The notes: generated by a model not told the origin, from the letters alone. A stretch of 64,000 nt of DNA from Polyodon spathula (GCF_017654505.1 NC_054534.1:41017226-41081225), one strand, 5' to 3'. Counted from the stretch's first letter, positions 46,080 through 58,977 are shown. Numbers and translations are program-made.

Positions 46080-46495
46080 TGAAGGATTTTAGTCCTTCAG
46101 GTTCTTTTGCAGCACTTTAATGACCCAGCCACACACAATACTTGATTTTTCAAAGCACGGTTGTGCTATTTTTATTTTTACAGAAAAATAAAACAAACAA
46201 AAACAAAACCTAATTCCGTATGGAGTACTAAACTGAACTCTTTCACCGGAACCATAACCTGTCAAATCGGACAGCTACTCTACTTACTGATTAAAACAAA
46301 ACCACACTTTCCATTCACAAATGCATAATGCACAAAAAGGATTTACAGAGTTCCTTTTTCTTTCCTTTAACGACACAGAGTTGTGCTCTTCACATTACAG
46401 CAGCCTAGAACATACTGGCTGCTGTCTTTAAATACCCTGCACCTGAATCTAATTTACAATGATAGCCAGGTGCAGGGGATAATGCTGCCCTCAAG
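46080..46495 (-). repeat. LTR, family E, decayed copy
   Basis: Related to 58558-58980: both end on minus as ATCCTTCA and share GCAGCCTAGAACA.ACTGGCTGC and the stem CCCTGCACCTG/CAGGTGCAGGG (46435-46445 with 46467-46477, 11 of 11 pairs) next to TTTAAATA (46427-46434), the TATA-like box read on minus. The U3 start is not recognisable. It points opposite to the Gypsy remains at its right, so the two are probably unrelated insertions. Confidence 0.62.
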
Positions 46496-46519
46496 CCCCA
46501 AAATGTAAATTTTCACCCT

Positions 46520-48060
46520 TTTCTGTGGATGGGCTTGAGGGTGGGTTGTTTCTTCGTCCGGCGCTCACATGTCCGCACCGTGCACCGGAAACCAGGGACC
46601 CAAACGGGATGACAAGGGTGACTGGAGCGATGACCGGAGAACATGAGGATACAACAGTGGACAGAAGTCTGCAAATGGGGACTGGCGGAACGATGTCTGA
46701 TCACCCAGTGGGAGCCAAGCAGCGACCAGGGGGAGCACCAGCGATGCCTGCGAGCAACACAGCGTCGTCTTGGTGATCTGAATGAGTGGAGTAGGGAACA
46801 AGTTGAAGAACTGTGGCCAATGGGGTAGACTCTTGGGCTCCAGGTCTAGTGGCAGGAAGTCCAGGGACCGCACCCATCAGCGCTGGACTGGTTTGTAGAG
46901 CTAGCGTTTGGGGCTATGGTGTCATCAGGTCCTGGGCCAGCTCTTCCCGCTTTGCTATCTGTGGTAGCACCTCTTCTGCCACCGGCTCTGGTTCCACTAC
47001 CAGTGTTGCCCCAACCTCTCTAGAGCTCGCCGTGACTCACGTAGAATGAGCTGAGGCTGTGCTCGAGGAAGGGGAACATGACCGGGCCTCTGAGAGCAAG
47101 TGGAGGCAGCAGAAGAGGCAGTCTGACCCCACACCACCCAGAGTCTGCATGGCCCAAGCAAAAGAAGCGGAAGCCCTGGACAGCATTATCGACCCACCCA
47201 CCACTGTGCTGGGGCTGCAGACAGCCCGGCCATCTACGGCGCCACTGCCCAGCTACCGCAACACCTGACACAGCAACAGCAGGGAAACTCCAAGGGGCCC
47301 ATGTAGATGGGACAACGCTGGCCCCCAACACAGTCCCTTTCAGCACTTGCCACCAGGACTTCTGTTGCATCCCTGTCTGGAATGAGGGGGTCCCGTGCGC
47401 TGCTCCAGTAGACACTGGCTCAACTGTGACTCTTGTCCACCCTGACGTTGTGCACTGTAACTGAGAGCTATAGTCAATGCAAGGGAAGGGCAACCTTGCT
47501 ATTGAAGTTGACTGGACGGACAGTACTCCACTCCATCTGGGTAACAGCTGTACAGGACCCCTGAATTCTGGGCCTGGACTTCCTGTGCTACACAGGCAGG
47601 CAACTAGACCTCAAGACCAGGATATTGCACATACAAGGGGCCCAGCTTTGGCTTTAGCCAACCCGAGGGGGCCAGCTTTCCCACTGGGATCATTGTAGAA
47701 GTCGGGATCCCTCTGCTCGACAGCTTCAGGCTTTGCCGTGGGCACAATGACCCGCTACAACGAGACCCTTAGCCCTCCCCCAGACTCCACCACAACCCAG
47801 GCCACCAGCCCCATCATGCACTAGGGGATCTTCAACCGATGCCACTGCAATCCCCTGTCTGCCACCGAGGGATATCAGCCTTCCCTCGGGTGCTACGCAC
47901 TGGTTCAGCCCCATAATGCGCCAGCATCGCCAAGGACAATGCAGCATTTCAAGGGGCCCAACGCCACAAGGAGCTTCAGCCTGCACCAGCAGTGGCTGAA
48001 AATGGCATCCTCCCACTCCTGCCCTCAAACAACAAGAACATCGGAATGGAGCCGCTGGAC
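46520..48060 (+). pseudogene. Gypsy-type gag and protease remains
   Basis: Frame-broken plus-strand coding of an LTR retrotransposon. Near 46790 gag pieces read LNEWSREQVEELWPMG. At about 47205-47250 a perfect CX2CX4HX4C knuckle CWGCRQPGHLRRHC is seen. Then comes an aspartic protease: CAAPVDTGSTVTLVHPDVV at 47398-47455 with the DTG catalytic triplet, and ILGLDFL-type flap end near 47565 in another frame. The protease matures gag and pol. Sequence to about 48060 is GC-rich and probably the same element, but no reverse transcriptase is seen. An integrase fragment on the opposite strand at 49640 is separate. Confidence 0.75.
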
Positions 48061-48429
48061 ATTTTATTTAAATTATGTCAACAAAAGTCTTTTTTCTTGA
48101 GACAGTGAAACAAATTTAAGCACAATTCCACTTTAGTTTTCCCTATACAGCCCTCTCGAATTAAATGAACTGAAGCACTGATTCTGTACCCTTCCTCCCC
48201 AATCCAATTAGCTGCCAGTGTCATAGAATGCAGAGCTAGGCGTGGTTCAAATGAGAGACCAATTCTCATTGATTTCAAACGCTTGTTTTCATTGAATATT
48301 GCCTAATATTAGTAAAAATGAAAGATATTATTTAGACATTACTAATATTACGAAGAAGACCATTATTCGTGCATATCCAAATACAAATTAGTAGGAACAC
48401 CCCTAATTATATATATTCAGTTTTAGTTT
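48061..48429. other. No gene seen
   Basis: AT-rich flank. Confidence 0.5.
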
Positions 48430-48505
48430 TATTGTTCTATCTGTTTGGTTTTGAGATACACCTGAATGAAAGGTGCTATATAAATAAACTTTGATTTGAT
48501 TTGAA
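48430..48505 (+). mobile_element. L2/CR1-type LINE tail
   Basis: GAAAGGTGCTATATAAATAAA followed by TTTGATTTGATTTGA repeats, the tail form of L2 or related LINEs. Slightly different from the other L2 tails here, so maybe another subfamily. Confidence 0.6.
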
Positions 48506-48884
48506 TAAAAAGTAGGCAGAACAGAAAGTAATAACTACTGTATTAATTTGATTTTCACTTTATCTGTTTTGTATTTTGGTGTTTTTATAATCTGTTGATG
48601 TCTAAAAAGTACATTAATAATGCTCACTAAATAATGCTAATAAAGTTCACACTGAAATCATGGCAACTAATAAATTAATAGCCAAGTAATCAGACAAAAA
48701 ATAACACGAAACACTGACACATGCGCATATCTCAAAATAATGCAGAATTCGGCAGGGTACAAAATTCTGCACGACACAGGGAAATTAAAGAAGTTGTAAC
48801 AAATACTCAGTTACAAAAATGGGAGAATAATTTATAGAACATTGTAGACTGACTACGCCACTGGGAATTGCACCCCAGAAATAA

Positions 48885-48891
<7 letters not shown>
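48506..48891. other. No gene seen
   Basis: No recognisable element. Confidence 0.5.

Positions 48892-48934
<43 letters not shown>
48892..48934. repeat. (TA)n microsatellite
   Basis: About 43 bases of TA. Confidence 0.95.
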
Positions 48935-48939
<5 letters not shown>

Positions 48940-49105
48940 GGAGGGTTAGTACGAGGTTCTTTTATTTGGGCCAAAGGAGAACACACAATACAAATGCCAG
49001 GGATTCAAAATAATCATACGTTTATTTAAAACACAATTTTGTTTCAGTTCTCATATATTGTACATTTCTAGTCAGCAGTTTACTTTAAAACTATAACAAA
49101 TGTGA

Positions 49106-49430
49106 TCACAGTCCTCTAAAACTAGTGCTGTTAGTGTTGTCCTTAGTTACAGTTCTTTTTTCAGTCAAATACTTCAATTCGTTATATTGTTTTAAGTGTT
49201 CCATCATTCTCTCAGGCATCAAAATGGTTACATAGTTTAAGCACATTCCTTGTTCGCTATATTTTTCACATACCTCTTTATAGACGTGCATACTGATAAA
49301 TCCTCTCCTGATCATTTGTTTTTCACCAAACTCCTCAATAATCCGATCCAAGTCATTAATACTATAACATCTCAAAATGCTCTGCAAATGTCTGTGATAT
49401 TCTTTGAGCCCTGGATGCAGAAGCAGCTAC
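49106..49430 (-). CDS. Unrecognised ORF downstream of a Gypsy integrase
   Basis: The minus frame is open from about 49430 to 49106. The ATG at 49387 gives 93 residues beginning MQSILRCYSINDLDRIIEEF, with middle part GFISMHVYKEVCEKYSEQG. It looks like ordinary soluble protein: mixed charge, predicted helices, three cysteines and no low complexity, unlike most short frames here. It lies on the same strand as, and 200 bp after, the integrase remnant at 49640-50110, the place where some LTR elements carry an extra gene. I do not recognise the family. It could be a host exon, an accessory gene or chance. Confidence 0.35.
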
Positions 49431-49639
49431 CTCCTTTGTTATGTCCATGTTATCGTTGTAATGCATGGGGCTATGAGAAATGTCCTTTTATTTATTTATT
49501 TTTTCGGTCTCACTCAGCCATTGAAAGGTTTTTTTGGCTTTTTCCGGAGAAAAAAATGATTAGAGACCTGTGCTTTACGTCTTTTTGATGATGTCTCACA
49601 AGGTCCGATATTGGACAGGAAAGGAAAAATTGTAATGTT

Positions 49640-50110
49640 GGACCTGATCCGACATAGGACCACAAAGGATTGATAAAGTTACATGATAAATTTCACGTTC
49701 ATTATGGTAATCGGGCTGTTAATTTCATAATTCACCTTTTCTATAGCCCAAATCACTTCATATGGCCCCTGCCATTTAGCACATAATTTCGATTCTGAGG
49801 AGAGAAGCAACAGCATTATCTTGTTTCCTGGTTGAAAGGTTCAAATGAATGCATTTTTATTGTAATGCTACTGTTGCCGATTTGAGATTGTCCTGGGCCA
49901 AACGACTGACCAAATCCAGATGATCTCTTAGTAGGAGCACACGCTTCACTACATTTTTGGACAAGCCTTTGTGCGCCTCCCACCCCTCTCTCAACAAATC
50001 GAGGATGCCGCGAGGCTGTCGGCTGTACAAGAGCTTCAAGAGTCCAGAGTACTTGGTTCCCATTATTTAGTGCCCTCACAGGTCGGGAGGGAGATTTACC
50101 ACCAAGACTC
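49640..50110 (-). pseudogene. Gypsy integrase C-terminal fragment
   Basis: Minus-strand pieces read LKLLYSRQPRGILDLLREGW, KNVVKRVLLLRDHLDLVSRL and AQDNLKSAT, then in other frames MLLLLSS-like and WQGPYEV-like and VNYEIN. This is the end of an integrase core and its C-terminal chromatin/DNA-binding part, as in Gypsy elements where the catalytic domain would precede it. The catalytic residues are not included. Frame changes and stops make it inactive. Confidence 0.72.
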
Positions 50111-50339
50111 ACTGTGACATATTGTCAGTCAGAATACAATAATACGATTCTACTACTGCTGGGCTTAAGGGGACCCCCAAGTTGTCTGCCTTTTTTTCTG
50201 CCTCCCTGTTTTTTTTGTCCACCAGCCACTACTGATGTAGGCTATATAAAACCATGGAAACAGACCCCTAAACTGGAAAAAATACATCCTGATATTATTA
50301 ACGTTCATATGTCAGAACATGACTCTTTCCTACACCATT
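50111..50339. other. No gene seen
   Basis: Junction between the integrase remnant and element D. Confidence 0.45.
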
Positions 50340-50858
50340 ACCCTAAACTGGATGCATGGGCTCCTCCCACTTTGGCGCTGGGTGTTCAGGCTCCTCCCAC
50401 TTGGGCGTTTATTGCTCGGGCTCCTCCAACTTCAGGTCCGTGTTCCAGTCGGCCGCCAGGTAGCTGTCCTCCTTATGCCCATAGCACAGGCAGAAGGAGC
50501 ACTATGGCTTTGGACACTCCTCTTCCAGGAGGGGGCAGCTGAGTGGGAAATACCCCCGTTCCCAGCAGATAGGGCACAAACAGGTGGCCTCTACTATGCT
50601 GAGGAAGGCATCCCAACTGCTCTCCCTTTTTGCTGCTGCAGCTAGTACTGGCTGCTTCTGGGGACGGCCACTCCTCCCCTTCTTTCTCCTCAGGACTGGC
50701 AGATATTCCTCTTCCTGACGTGGGGGGTGGTAGTCAGGGCGACACATGCACGATGTCGCCAACAGCAAAGCACCACTCCTCCCCTTTTAGGCAGGTTATG
50801 CAGATGTCCAGCCCTTGTTTCACTTTATTTTCTTGCTGCCTTCCTTTCTTTTCCATTT
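50340..50858 (-). pseudogene. Gag-like protein of element D
   Basis: Starts near 50857 with MEKKGRQQENKVKQ, the same basic start as element B (MGKKSRQWKRQDKQ). A frame change leads to 50502-50768, with an arginine/lysine stretch (RRKKGRSGRPQKQ), an alanine run and a knuckle-like CPICWERGYFPLSC in which the histidine of CX2CX4HX4C is replaced by tyrosine. Downstream repeats of GGGCTCCTCCCACTT words (50365-50425, plus strand) are a degenerate minisatellite like that in element B. Function as in element B; broken. Confidence 0.62.
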
Positions 50859-50929
50859 TTCACAAAAAAAGTGTACCCTCAGTACTTGCTCTGGCCTGGG
50901 TCCATGGAGGTGCTAGAATCCCACACTAG

Positions 50930-51398
50930 ACAAGACTATGTGTGACTATGTGTGCTCAGTGATAACATCCCAGACCAGAAAACTGACAGAGACACAGGTA
51001 CTTGCGAGGTTGAAAGCTCCGGTGTGCTGTTTTATTTAAACAAAATAGTCTCAAACACAAACAGAATAAACAAAACCAAAACATAACTCCTTCCAGGAAT
51101 GCTAACTTAAACTTTTCAGTTCTAAACTATACCGGACAGCTAAGCTGTTTACCATTCACAAAAAAACAACATTTCAAGTATTGAAGTTTCAAACACTGGC
51201 AGTCTTTCCCTGATGGAGCTTCAGGTTCTCTTTTTATAGCATGTGCCTTTTCCCAAAGCACCAATTTTCCCATTTGGGAGCAGCCACATTCTAACATACA
51301 TTTGACAGGGACAGGAATTAACCCTCTCCCTGACCAACCACCAAAACACATATAAACACCCACACTTTACTTATTGGCAAGGCTCTCACTATGCCACA
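50930..51398 (-). repeat. 5' LTR of element D
   Basis: Begins TGTGGCATAGTGAG on minus. GCTATAAAAA (51231-51240) is the TATA box, and one base away an inverted repeat 51242-51257 with 51273-51288 pairs at 13 of 16 positions, with a perfect core TCCCAAA/TTTGGGA. AATAAA signals are near 51065. The inner end near 50930 is approximate. Confidence 0.68.
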
Positions 51399-51768
51399 CC
51401 GCCATATTTATCATTAATTACAACAAGCACTGTAAAGTGGAGAATAATAGGTTACATTCAAAACAAATATATGGACAATTGGAAAAAACGAGGTTCAGAA
51501 GAATTTAAACAAATGGTTTTAAAAGAGCAAGAAAATGAAAATACAAGAAAAGCACTGAAATAAACCTCATAAAGTCATATTTGAATTCAGTGGGAGAAAC
51601 TAGAGAATTATACCTGAAAAAGACCTGGACAATACCTTTTGAATTTCATCTAATCAGAAAAAAACAAAATGGAAATGACTTTGAACTTCTCACTGAAGCA
51701 TTCTGAGCAGCACTGACCATTACTTGCGCAGACATAACTCTGAATACAGTTTTTTCCACAGCAGCCCA
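51399..51768. other. No gene seen
   Basis: AT-rich; nothing recognised. Confidence 0.5.
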
Positions 51769-52450
<682 letters not shown>

Positions 52451-53068
52451 TGTCACAAAGATGGCTGCTGTGGGTGACATCAGACCAGAAACAGGCACCA
52501 ACACAGAAGCGTGGAGTTTTGTTGAAGCTGAGCACTTGCTTGCGCTCAGCATTTAATAATTAAACAGAGGCAGAAAATAAACGGTTGCAAGACAAACAAA
52601 TAACAGGACACGGCACTTTAGCCAAAATAAATATACAAACAAAACGTACTAACACTAAACAGACGAGTGGACAAACAGACAAACACGGTGAGTTAAATTA
52701 ATTTACTTTACATTTTTACTTTCTCCTCTTCACACCCGTTCTCCACTCACCGAACACACAACCCAGAGCGAGTGAAAACATGCAGCTTTTATACAGCTGT
52801 ACCGAGACTCGATTGCTAATCAATCATTCAGTTGTAGTCTCGGTACAACTGCGTGTGAATTAATAAAGTGCAATTCCCCGTGCTCACATATTATTACGTT
52901 TTACTTGCACGAGAAGTGCTGTGCAATCCTCGTACCTAAATACAAATATACATTTTAAACACTTGTGTTATACAGACCTGTTTATATCCAGTGAATCGAT
53001 GACTATACACCAACATTAACACACAACATATAACAGAAAATACACACAGGGGCGGGCACTTTGCCACA
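52451..53068 (-). repeat. LTR, family A, second copy
   Basis: Inverted copy of 34803-35498 without the trinucleotide tract; ends TGTGGCAAAG and CTTTGTGACA on minus. The TATA-side stem is kept (near 52800-52857) beside TTTATACAGC. It is followed on its right by AGACCTCAGGCACTTTTGG, the same junction as in the 34.8-kb copy, so LTR A and repeat R moved or were duplicated together. Confidence 0.78.
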
Positions 53069-53330
53069 AGACCTCAGGCACTTTTGGCCATGCATATATC
53101 CATACAGGACATACAAGTTTAATGATAATGAAGTTATTTTGGCAACATGAAAATATACTGGGGAATGCATTTATTTTGACATATATATCAATTATATGAA
53201 ACGATTTATAGATATTTTAAAATGGATAAATTCGTACACATCACAGGCAACAAAAATCTAAACTTTTTTTAATACCCCAGGGAGCTTTAATCCCCGCATA
53301 TGTATATTACAGGACATCTGAAATATTACA
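53069..53330 (-). repeat. Dispersed repeat R, third copy (partial)
   Basis: Inverted match to 34560-34802, with shared words GGCCATGCATATATCCAT, TTTCATATAATTGATATAT (inverted) and GGAGCTTTAATCCCCGC. Confidence 0.7.
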
Positions 53331-53344
53331 GAACATATTTTTTT

Positions 53345-53495
53345 ATGCAGCTGTACAACTGCACATGAATTAATAAGTACAATTCCCTGTGCTCACATAT
53401 TATTACATTTTACCTGCATGTGAAGTTCTGTACAATCCTTTTGCTCGTAACCCATATTGCATCCCGTGAAACAATGGCTATACACAATTGCAGTG
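53345..53495 (-). repeat. LTR A fragment lacking the stem
   Basis: Resembles 52795-53010 (TGAATTAATAA, CCGTGCTCACATATTATTAC, ACAATCCT). Where the full LTR has the stem and loop, this copy reads CAGCTGTACAACTGC: everything between the two GTAC words of the stem arms is gone. Confidence 0.65.
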
Positions 53496-53640
53496 TGGTA
53501 CACAAAGGATGCACATTTTTATATGTGTTGTGTTGTATATTTGAGAGCAGTTTACATGTGTATCATAAGTCACAATCTACATGAATACTCATTTCTTTTT
53601 ATTGCACCTGTCCTCAAAAGATTACATTATAGAGAAAAAA

Positions 53641-53642
<2 letters not shown>

Positions 53643-53685
<43 letters not shown>

Positions 53686-53694
53686 ATATATATA
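53643..53694. repeat. (TA)n microsatellite
   Basis: About 52 bases of TA with one internal TT break. Confidence 0.95.
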
Positions 53695-55564
53695 GTTTGT
53701 TTGTGTACACACAAATGTCAAACATGGGGAGTGTGTTACGATATGTGAAAATTACAGTATACATTTGAAACATCGATGACCAAAAAAAAAAAACTATTAG
53801 GTCCAGGATAAATGATTTCTTTTTTGTTAATCAGTTTTTTTTAGTGAAATTTTGAGATTTGAATTTTGTAGAAAAAGCTTGCCTTTTTGGTTAGAGGTTG
53901 CATCAAAAGCAAGGATGCGGAGAACTGGTTAACAGCAGCTATGGTCAGTACTCCAACAAAGCAGAGCCAGGAAATGCCAGGAATCATCTGAAGGGTATAT
54001 TCTCAGAGAGGAAAAATGACTCACGTCGGACCCCTTGAACTGCATTGCTGCACTTCTACTGCAGTGGTATGGTGCAATATCCAGAAATGTGAATGAAAAC
54101 TGACACACTTCTTGGAAAACTGCATATTGAGACCAATTTAGCTAATGGAAGTGCAAAACATTGCAAAATATTTTGTGAGCTACAAATACTTTAAGCAGTG
54201 TTAACCAAGGCTTTACAACCCTTATCTCATTTAAAAAAAAAAAAAAAAAAAACATAAAGCATATTCTCATATTCCTAACTTTACTCGTACTTTTTGAAAT
54301 CACAGTAAATTTACATGTAAGTAGAATTATTGTATGTCTAAAACAAAGTACAGTAAATATTATATTATACAGTATATGTTTCTGCAAAGACAGCATGCTG
54401 GGATTCACCATGAAATTAAGAATACATGACTATATTGACACAGCGTAGGAGCTGATCACAATAATATTCCACAGCCATTATCAAGCATCACTGAAAGATG
54501 TGTGTCCTCAAGTATGAAACCATATATTTTCAGTAAATCAGTTAACAGAACAATAAATAAATTTTAATACTGGCAATTAACAGAGATATTTACTTATGCT
54601 TCTCTGTCTATCTAAAATTGTCTTTGCTGTGCTGTAGGTTTCAGGGCCTTTTGGTGCCACCATCTGTCCTTTTCTTCCCCTTAATTTTTGATTCATTTGT
54701 CCCATCTCTGTTCATCTGTTTATTTACACACCAGCTGCCCCTCAAATCCCAACTGCCTTTCTTGATCAGTCAGCTAGTGATTAGGAACAGGGCAACAAAT
54801 TGTCAAATAAAAACACAATTGTTTAATTTGCCTTCCTCAGCCAGAAGAGGAATCTTTTGTGTTTTGTGCCTGTTCCAGTGCTCACACAATGGACCATTGA
54901 CAATTATAATAAACTGCCAGGTCCCCCCTTTCAGATATCAAAGAGACAGTCATCATTCTCATCACACAACAATAGCAACAAAAAAGAGAGACAGAGAGGT
55001 TCATTCAACATTTTCATTAATCTACATAATGTTCATCTTTTTTCTTAGTTAGAAAATGTGCATGTATAATTAAACTAATCAAGCTTGCCATTGGGAATTA
55101 TGTAGTTATTAATGGCTCCTAAACTCAAACACGCTGTCAAGGGAGTCGGAATGCAGTCTGCTTGTCTAGCTTCATTTCAGATAAGAAGCTAATCACTTTT
55201 TCAAAGTCTTTAAAGATGACTGGCAATCCATTTTTTAATCCATATCTCTTTTCAACAGAGAATTATTATATTGCATGGGAGGAGAGATCCTTAAAAAAGT
55301 GGAATTCAGTTAAACTTATAAACTGCAATCAGTCAAACAGGTATTTTGTCAGTACAATATTCTCACAGCTCGGCTTGCATCTATTAATATCAAAAGCAGA
55401 TTTTGTCATAAGTGACTCAAATTAGAAAATGGTGATTGCATGTTCTATGTTTTATGTGTTTATGTCTTTAGCCTACCCGTAACACAAAATAAACCATGCT
55501 TCTGCATTGTACACATCGTACAATGCGAATAAAATATTATTTTAAATTGAAACTAAATGATTGT

Positions 55565-55568
<4 letters not shown>
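53695..55568. other. No gene seen
   Basis: About 1.9 kb, AT-rich; poly-A run at 54235-54252. The long frame at 54618-55052 has no recognisable motif and is Leu/Phe/Ser rich, so I do not call it a gene. Confidence 0.5.

Positions 55569-55633
<65 letters not shown>
55569..55633. repeat. (ATT)n microsatellite
   Basis: About 21 ATT units. Confidence 0.97.
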
Positions 55634-56684
55634 TAACTTTGCCTACTTAGTAGCCTAGACAATTAACACAAAATAGATCACAGGCCTATAAGATGCTCAA
55701 AATGAGCTGGACAGGTTAGTGGCACATGTGTTCATAACGCTTTGGGGAAACTAGAAATGTCATAGAAATGTGTTTTCTAGGCTTGTAAGTACACCCTGAC
55801 TTTAGTGAATATTAGGTACTTGGGTGTTAGCTTAAAAAATGCACTGAGCACAACTGGCAGCGCACAAGAAAAAGCCAACTGTGAAATTCCAGCAACAATT
55901 GCGACTGTTTAAAACATGTTTTCAAAAGTTCTGAACAATTTGATGCAACTGTAAGTGTCACAATTGTCGGCAGTTTTAATACATCTCATTATAATAGCTG
56001 AGAACCCTCATTTGCACTATCTTCACCCCCTTTCTGCAAATTTATGCAGAAATGCCCATAACCTCAAAGAAAAACTGCTGCCGCAAAGCATTCCCTAAAA
56101 AGTCGCTAACAGCATTACCCTTGTTTAGTACATTTCACCCTAGACTTTAGACTTGTTTGCAACTGGTTTGCGACTATTGTGACAGGCACAACACTTTAGT
56201 ACTTTTACTCCTTAATCCTTAACACTAAATGATGTAATATGAAGACAGACCTCAAGTCATGTTACTAAATGTCCAGGTGCTTGTTTGTATGTGTATAGAG
56301 TTGTGTATAAAGTGTTAAACTTTTAAAAATGTGTCAATTTTTCATGTTCCACATTGTTTCTCAATTTACCACAATCCTTGGACAATGTTATGATGATTAT
56401 TACCACAGTCATTGGTGAACTCCGTTTGTTTGCAAGTACTTCCAGCTCCCAGAACTGCATCCTGTTGTCTGCAAAAGGTAAGGCACACATTCTTCAGACA
56501 GTAAAACGTGTATCTTAAATGATAATCTTAAAGCCTTGAGTCTGTACTTTTAAACAAGCCAGGTACGTTTCTGAATAATATGCGCATAATCACTGGGCTG
56601 AGTGTAAAGATTTAAATAAATATTTGCATGAGTACAATATAACGGGTGATTTTTGTAAAACTATATTATCTGGCTGAAGAGTCA
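55634..56684. other. No gene seen
   Basis: No recognisable element. Confidence 0.5.
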
Positions 56685-56806
56685 GGAACGTAACCCCAAT
56701 TTATAACATTGTTCCTATGGGGAAAATGTGCTTTGACTTACGACGCTTCTACTTACAACGCGACTTTCAGGAACCAATTGTGTCATAAGTGGGAGGACTG
56801 CCTGTA
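56685..56806 (-). mobile_element. Tigger-like terminal fragment
   Basis: On minus it begins after TA with CAGGCAGTCCTCCCACTTAT, continuing GTTCCTGAAAGTCGCGTTGT and GTCAAAGCACATTTTCCCC. This matches the look of pogo/Tigger ends (CAG tip, TA target). The other end is not found. Confidence 0.5.
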
Positions 56807-57949
56807 TTGGCTTCCTTACTAAAACAGAGTGCTGTCATTTGTTAAAGGCAAGCATGCAGCATCCCCCTGCAATTGACTTGCCCATACATTGAGACTGCAT
56901 GCTCTGCATCCACTGAATTGGTTGGAAGTGTAAGGCAAAGCTTTGCCAAGTTATACAGATGAGGAAATTGATTAGAAACAGTCCCAAAACTCGGTTATCG
57001 AAGGGCATCTGGCATACTTTAATAAAAATAATGTATGCGGCACATTCTTTGTCGTGTTATTTGTCTCATTCAATAATTTATTTTATTAGTACTGAGTCAA
57101 AACAAAGAAAACGTGGCTATTCGGGTCTAAAATTCCAATTGCGAAAAAGTAAGCAGCAGGTTGAAGCGAGGTTGCTGTGCTAGATCGTTTTAGTACTGAT
57201 TTAACTTGCAGACAGGAATACTTTTTGTCTGGGCTGACTTTCCAGTTTGGTTTCTGGAAGCTGTTTATTTTACATTCTGTTCAGCAGCCTCTGTAGTAGC
57301 CTTTTGTTTAATGTGTGATTTTGAAGCTAAATAGCGATCGATCATACCATCTACTACACAGTACAGGTCACAGAAAAGCAGTAAAAACATACTGATAGGG
57401 TGATTAAAACTGTGTTCTCATTTCAATACTAAACAAGAATGTTAACTGCTTTAGATAATTTTTTTTGTAAATATTATTTGTGGACGTTTTTTGTTTGTTA
57501 GTTTTTTGCTTAAGTGCAATGCACACAGGACAGCAAAATAATAAAAAAAAGGTATCTTACAGAAGGTCTCTCTACTTTGCCTCTCTTGTTTGTGCAGTTA
57601 AAAGAGTTTTTTTTTTTCCTCTCTGTAGCTCATCGGGAGGTCAGGAGGGAGATTGTTGACTTGGATTCGTTCTCTGTCACAGCAAGTTTTCTATGCTTCG
57701 CTCCATTTCTGATGGCAAAATGAAATCTTAATTCACACAGAACGACCATTTTGAAGCAGAAATACACAAGTGACACAAATGACAGTCTTGTTGTTGATTT
57801 AAACACTTTTGCCTCTGTGTGTCTAATATTATGCTATGGTTTCATTTTGTATTGGGTTATTTATTTTACAGTTGAGATGTTTGGTCGAAATAAAAGTGTA
57901 TTTTATGTTAGCTAAAAATAAAATTTTTATTTATTCTTGAAAATCCTTG
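56807..57949. other. No gene seen
   Basis: No recognisable element. Confidence 0.5.
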
Positions 57950-58471
57950 ATAACAGCTTCCACTGATTATTGATTCAACTGTGCTCACTGGGATATCCAA
58001 ACACTTGGATATTATTTTGTACCCTTTCCCTAATCTATGCAATTGTATTACTTTATCTCTAACATCTATAGAATGCTCTTTGGTCTTCATTTTCCTTCAG
58101 ATTCACAGCCTTACCAATGATCCTTCAACAGTGGGGTTTTTATCCAGAAAATGTGAGAGCAACTTTAATGGTTCACAGGTGGAGGCCAATGGTAAGGTAA
58201 TTGTGTCCTCGTTAGGGGAATTTCTTTCATCGGTGCAAACTGGGAGCTTCCACAGCACAGGGGTTGAATACTTATGCAAGCTAGATATTTCAGTTTTTTT
58301 TATTTTTCTTAAAAATATTTCCCAACATGAAACCAATGTCACCTTACAATAATTGATTCTGAGTTTTAGTGTTTAAAAATAAAATATCAGACAGAACGAA
58401 ATTTCAATGTACCATTTGTAATTCAGTAATATGAGAGACTTGGTCAGGGGTCTGAATACTTTTGCAAGGCA

Positions 58472-58474
<3 letters not shown>
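57950..58474 (-). mobile_element. Tc1-like element, N-terminal part (family 3)
   Basis: Minus strand: terminal repeat ending at 58474 (GTATTCAGACCCC inverted, CACTG), 5' untranslated part, and the transposase start at 58090 (MKTKEHSIDVRDKVIQLHRL, YKIISKCLDIP). It stops after the first helix-turn-helix at about 57960. It matches 42806-43320 and abuts (TA)n. Confidence 0.9.

Positions 58475-58544
<70 letters not shown>
58475..58544. repeat. (TA)n beside Tc1 end
   Basis: 70 bases of TA following the Tc1 end. Confidence 0.97.
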
Positions 58545-58547
<3 letters not shown>

Positions 58548-58557
58548 TATATATTAG

Positions 58558-58977
58558 TGAAGGATCCTTGCAACTCACACCGTTCGTTGCCCCTTTAAAA
58601 GTAGACCCAGGACTCAGAAAATTGATTTTTCCGTTTTGGAGCTCTGACTAAACACCAACGGGAACCTAACTAAACACTCAGGACGGCTAAGCCGTTTACC
58701 TGACACAAACACTAAACTCACACGGGCTTCACTCGGCACTCTCTTTGATACGACTGGACACACACGCAGTTGGGCTCTTAACTCAGTAGCCTAGAACAGA
58801 CTGGCTGCCTCTCTTAAATACCCTGCACCTGGCTCCAATTTACAATTAGCACCAGGTGCAGGGGATTATCTAAACAATAAAACAATTAAACAATTCAAAC
58901 CCTTAGCCCATTCACCCAAAAGTGCATTCCCACATGTTTTTAGCAGGGAGAAATTTTAACCCCCTCCCTGCTATCTT

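Larger units (their letters stand above)
50340..51398 (-). mobile_element. Gag-only LTR retrotransposon, family D (partial)
   Basis: Minus strand: 5' LTR 51398 to about 50930, a leader with GTGTGGGATTCTAGCACC that parallels the leader of element B (GTGGGATAGCACCACCTAGAGG), then gag. No 3' LTR is seen, so the element is cut at about 50340. It has the same plan as elements B and C. Confidence 0.68.

Noticed and set aside
46080..48060. LTR E at 46.1 kb as the 5' LTR of the Gypsy gag-protease
   Set aside because: Its TATA box and poly(A) order read on minus, but gag-protease reads on plus.
54618..55052. 144-codon open frame
   Set aside because: No domain, poor codon-like structure, Leu/Phe/Ser composition expected of AT-rich noncoding DNA.
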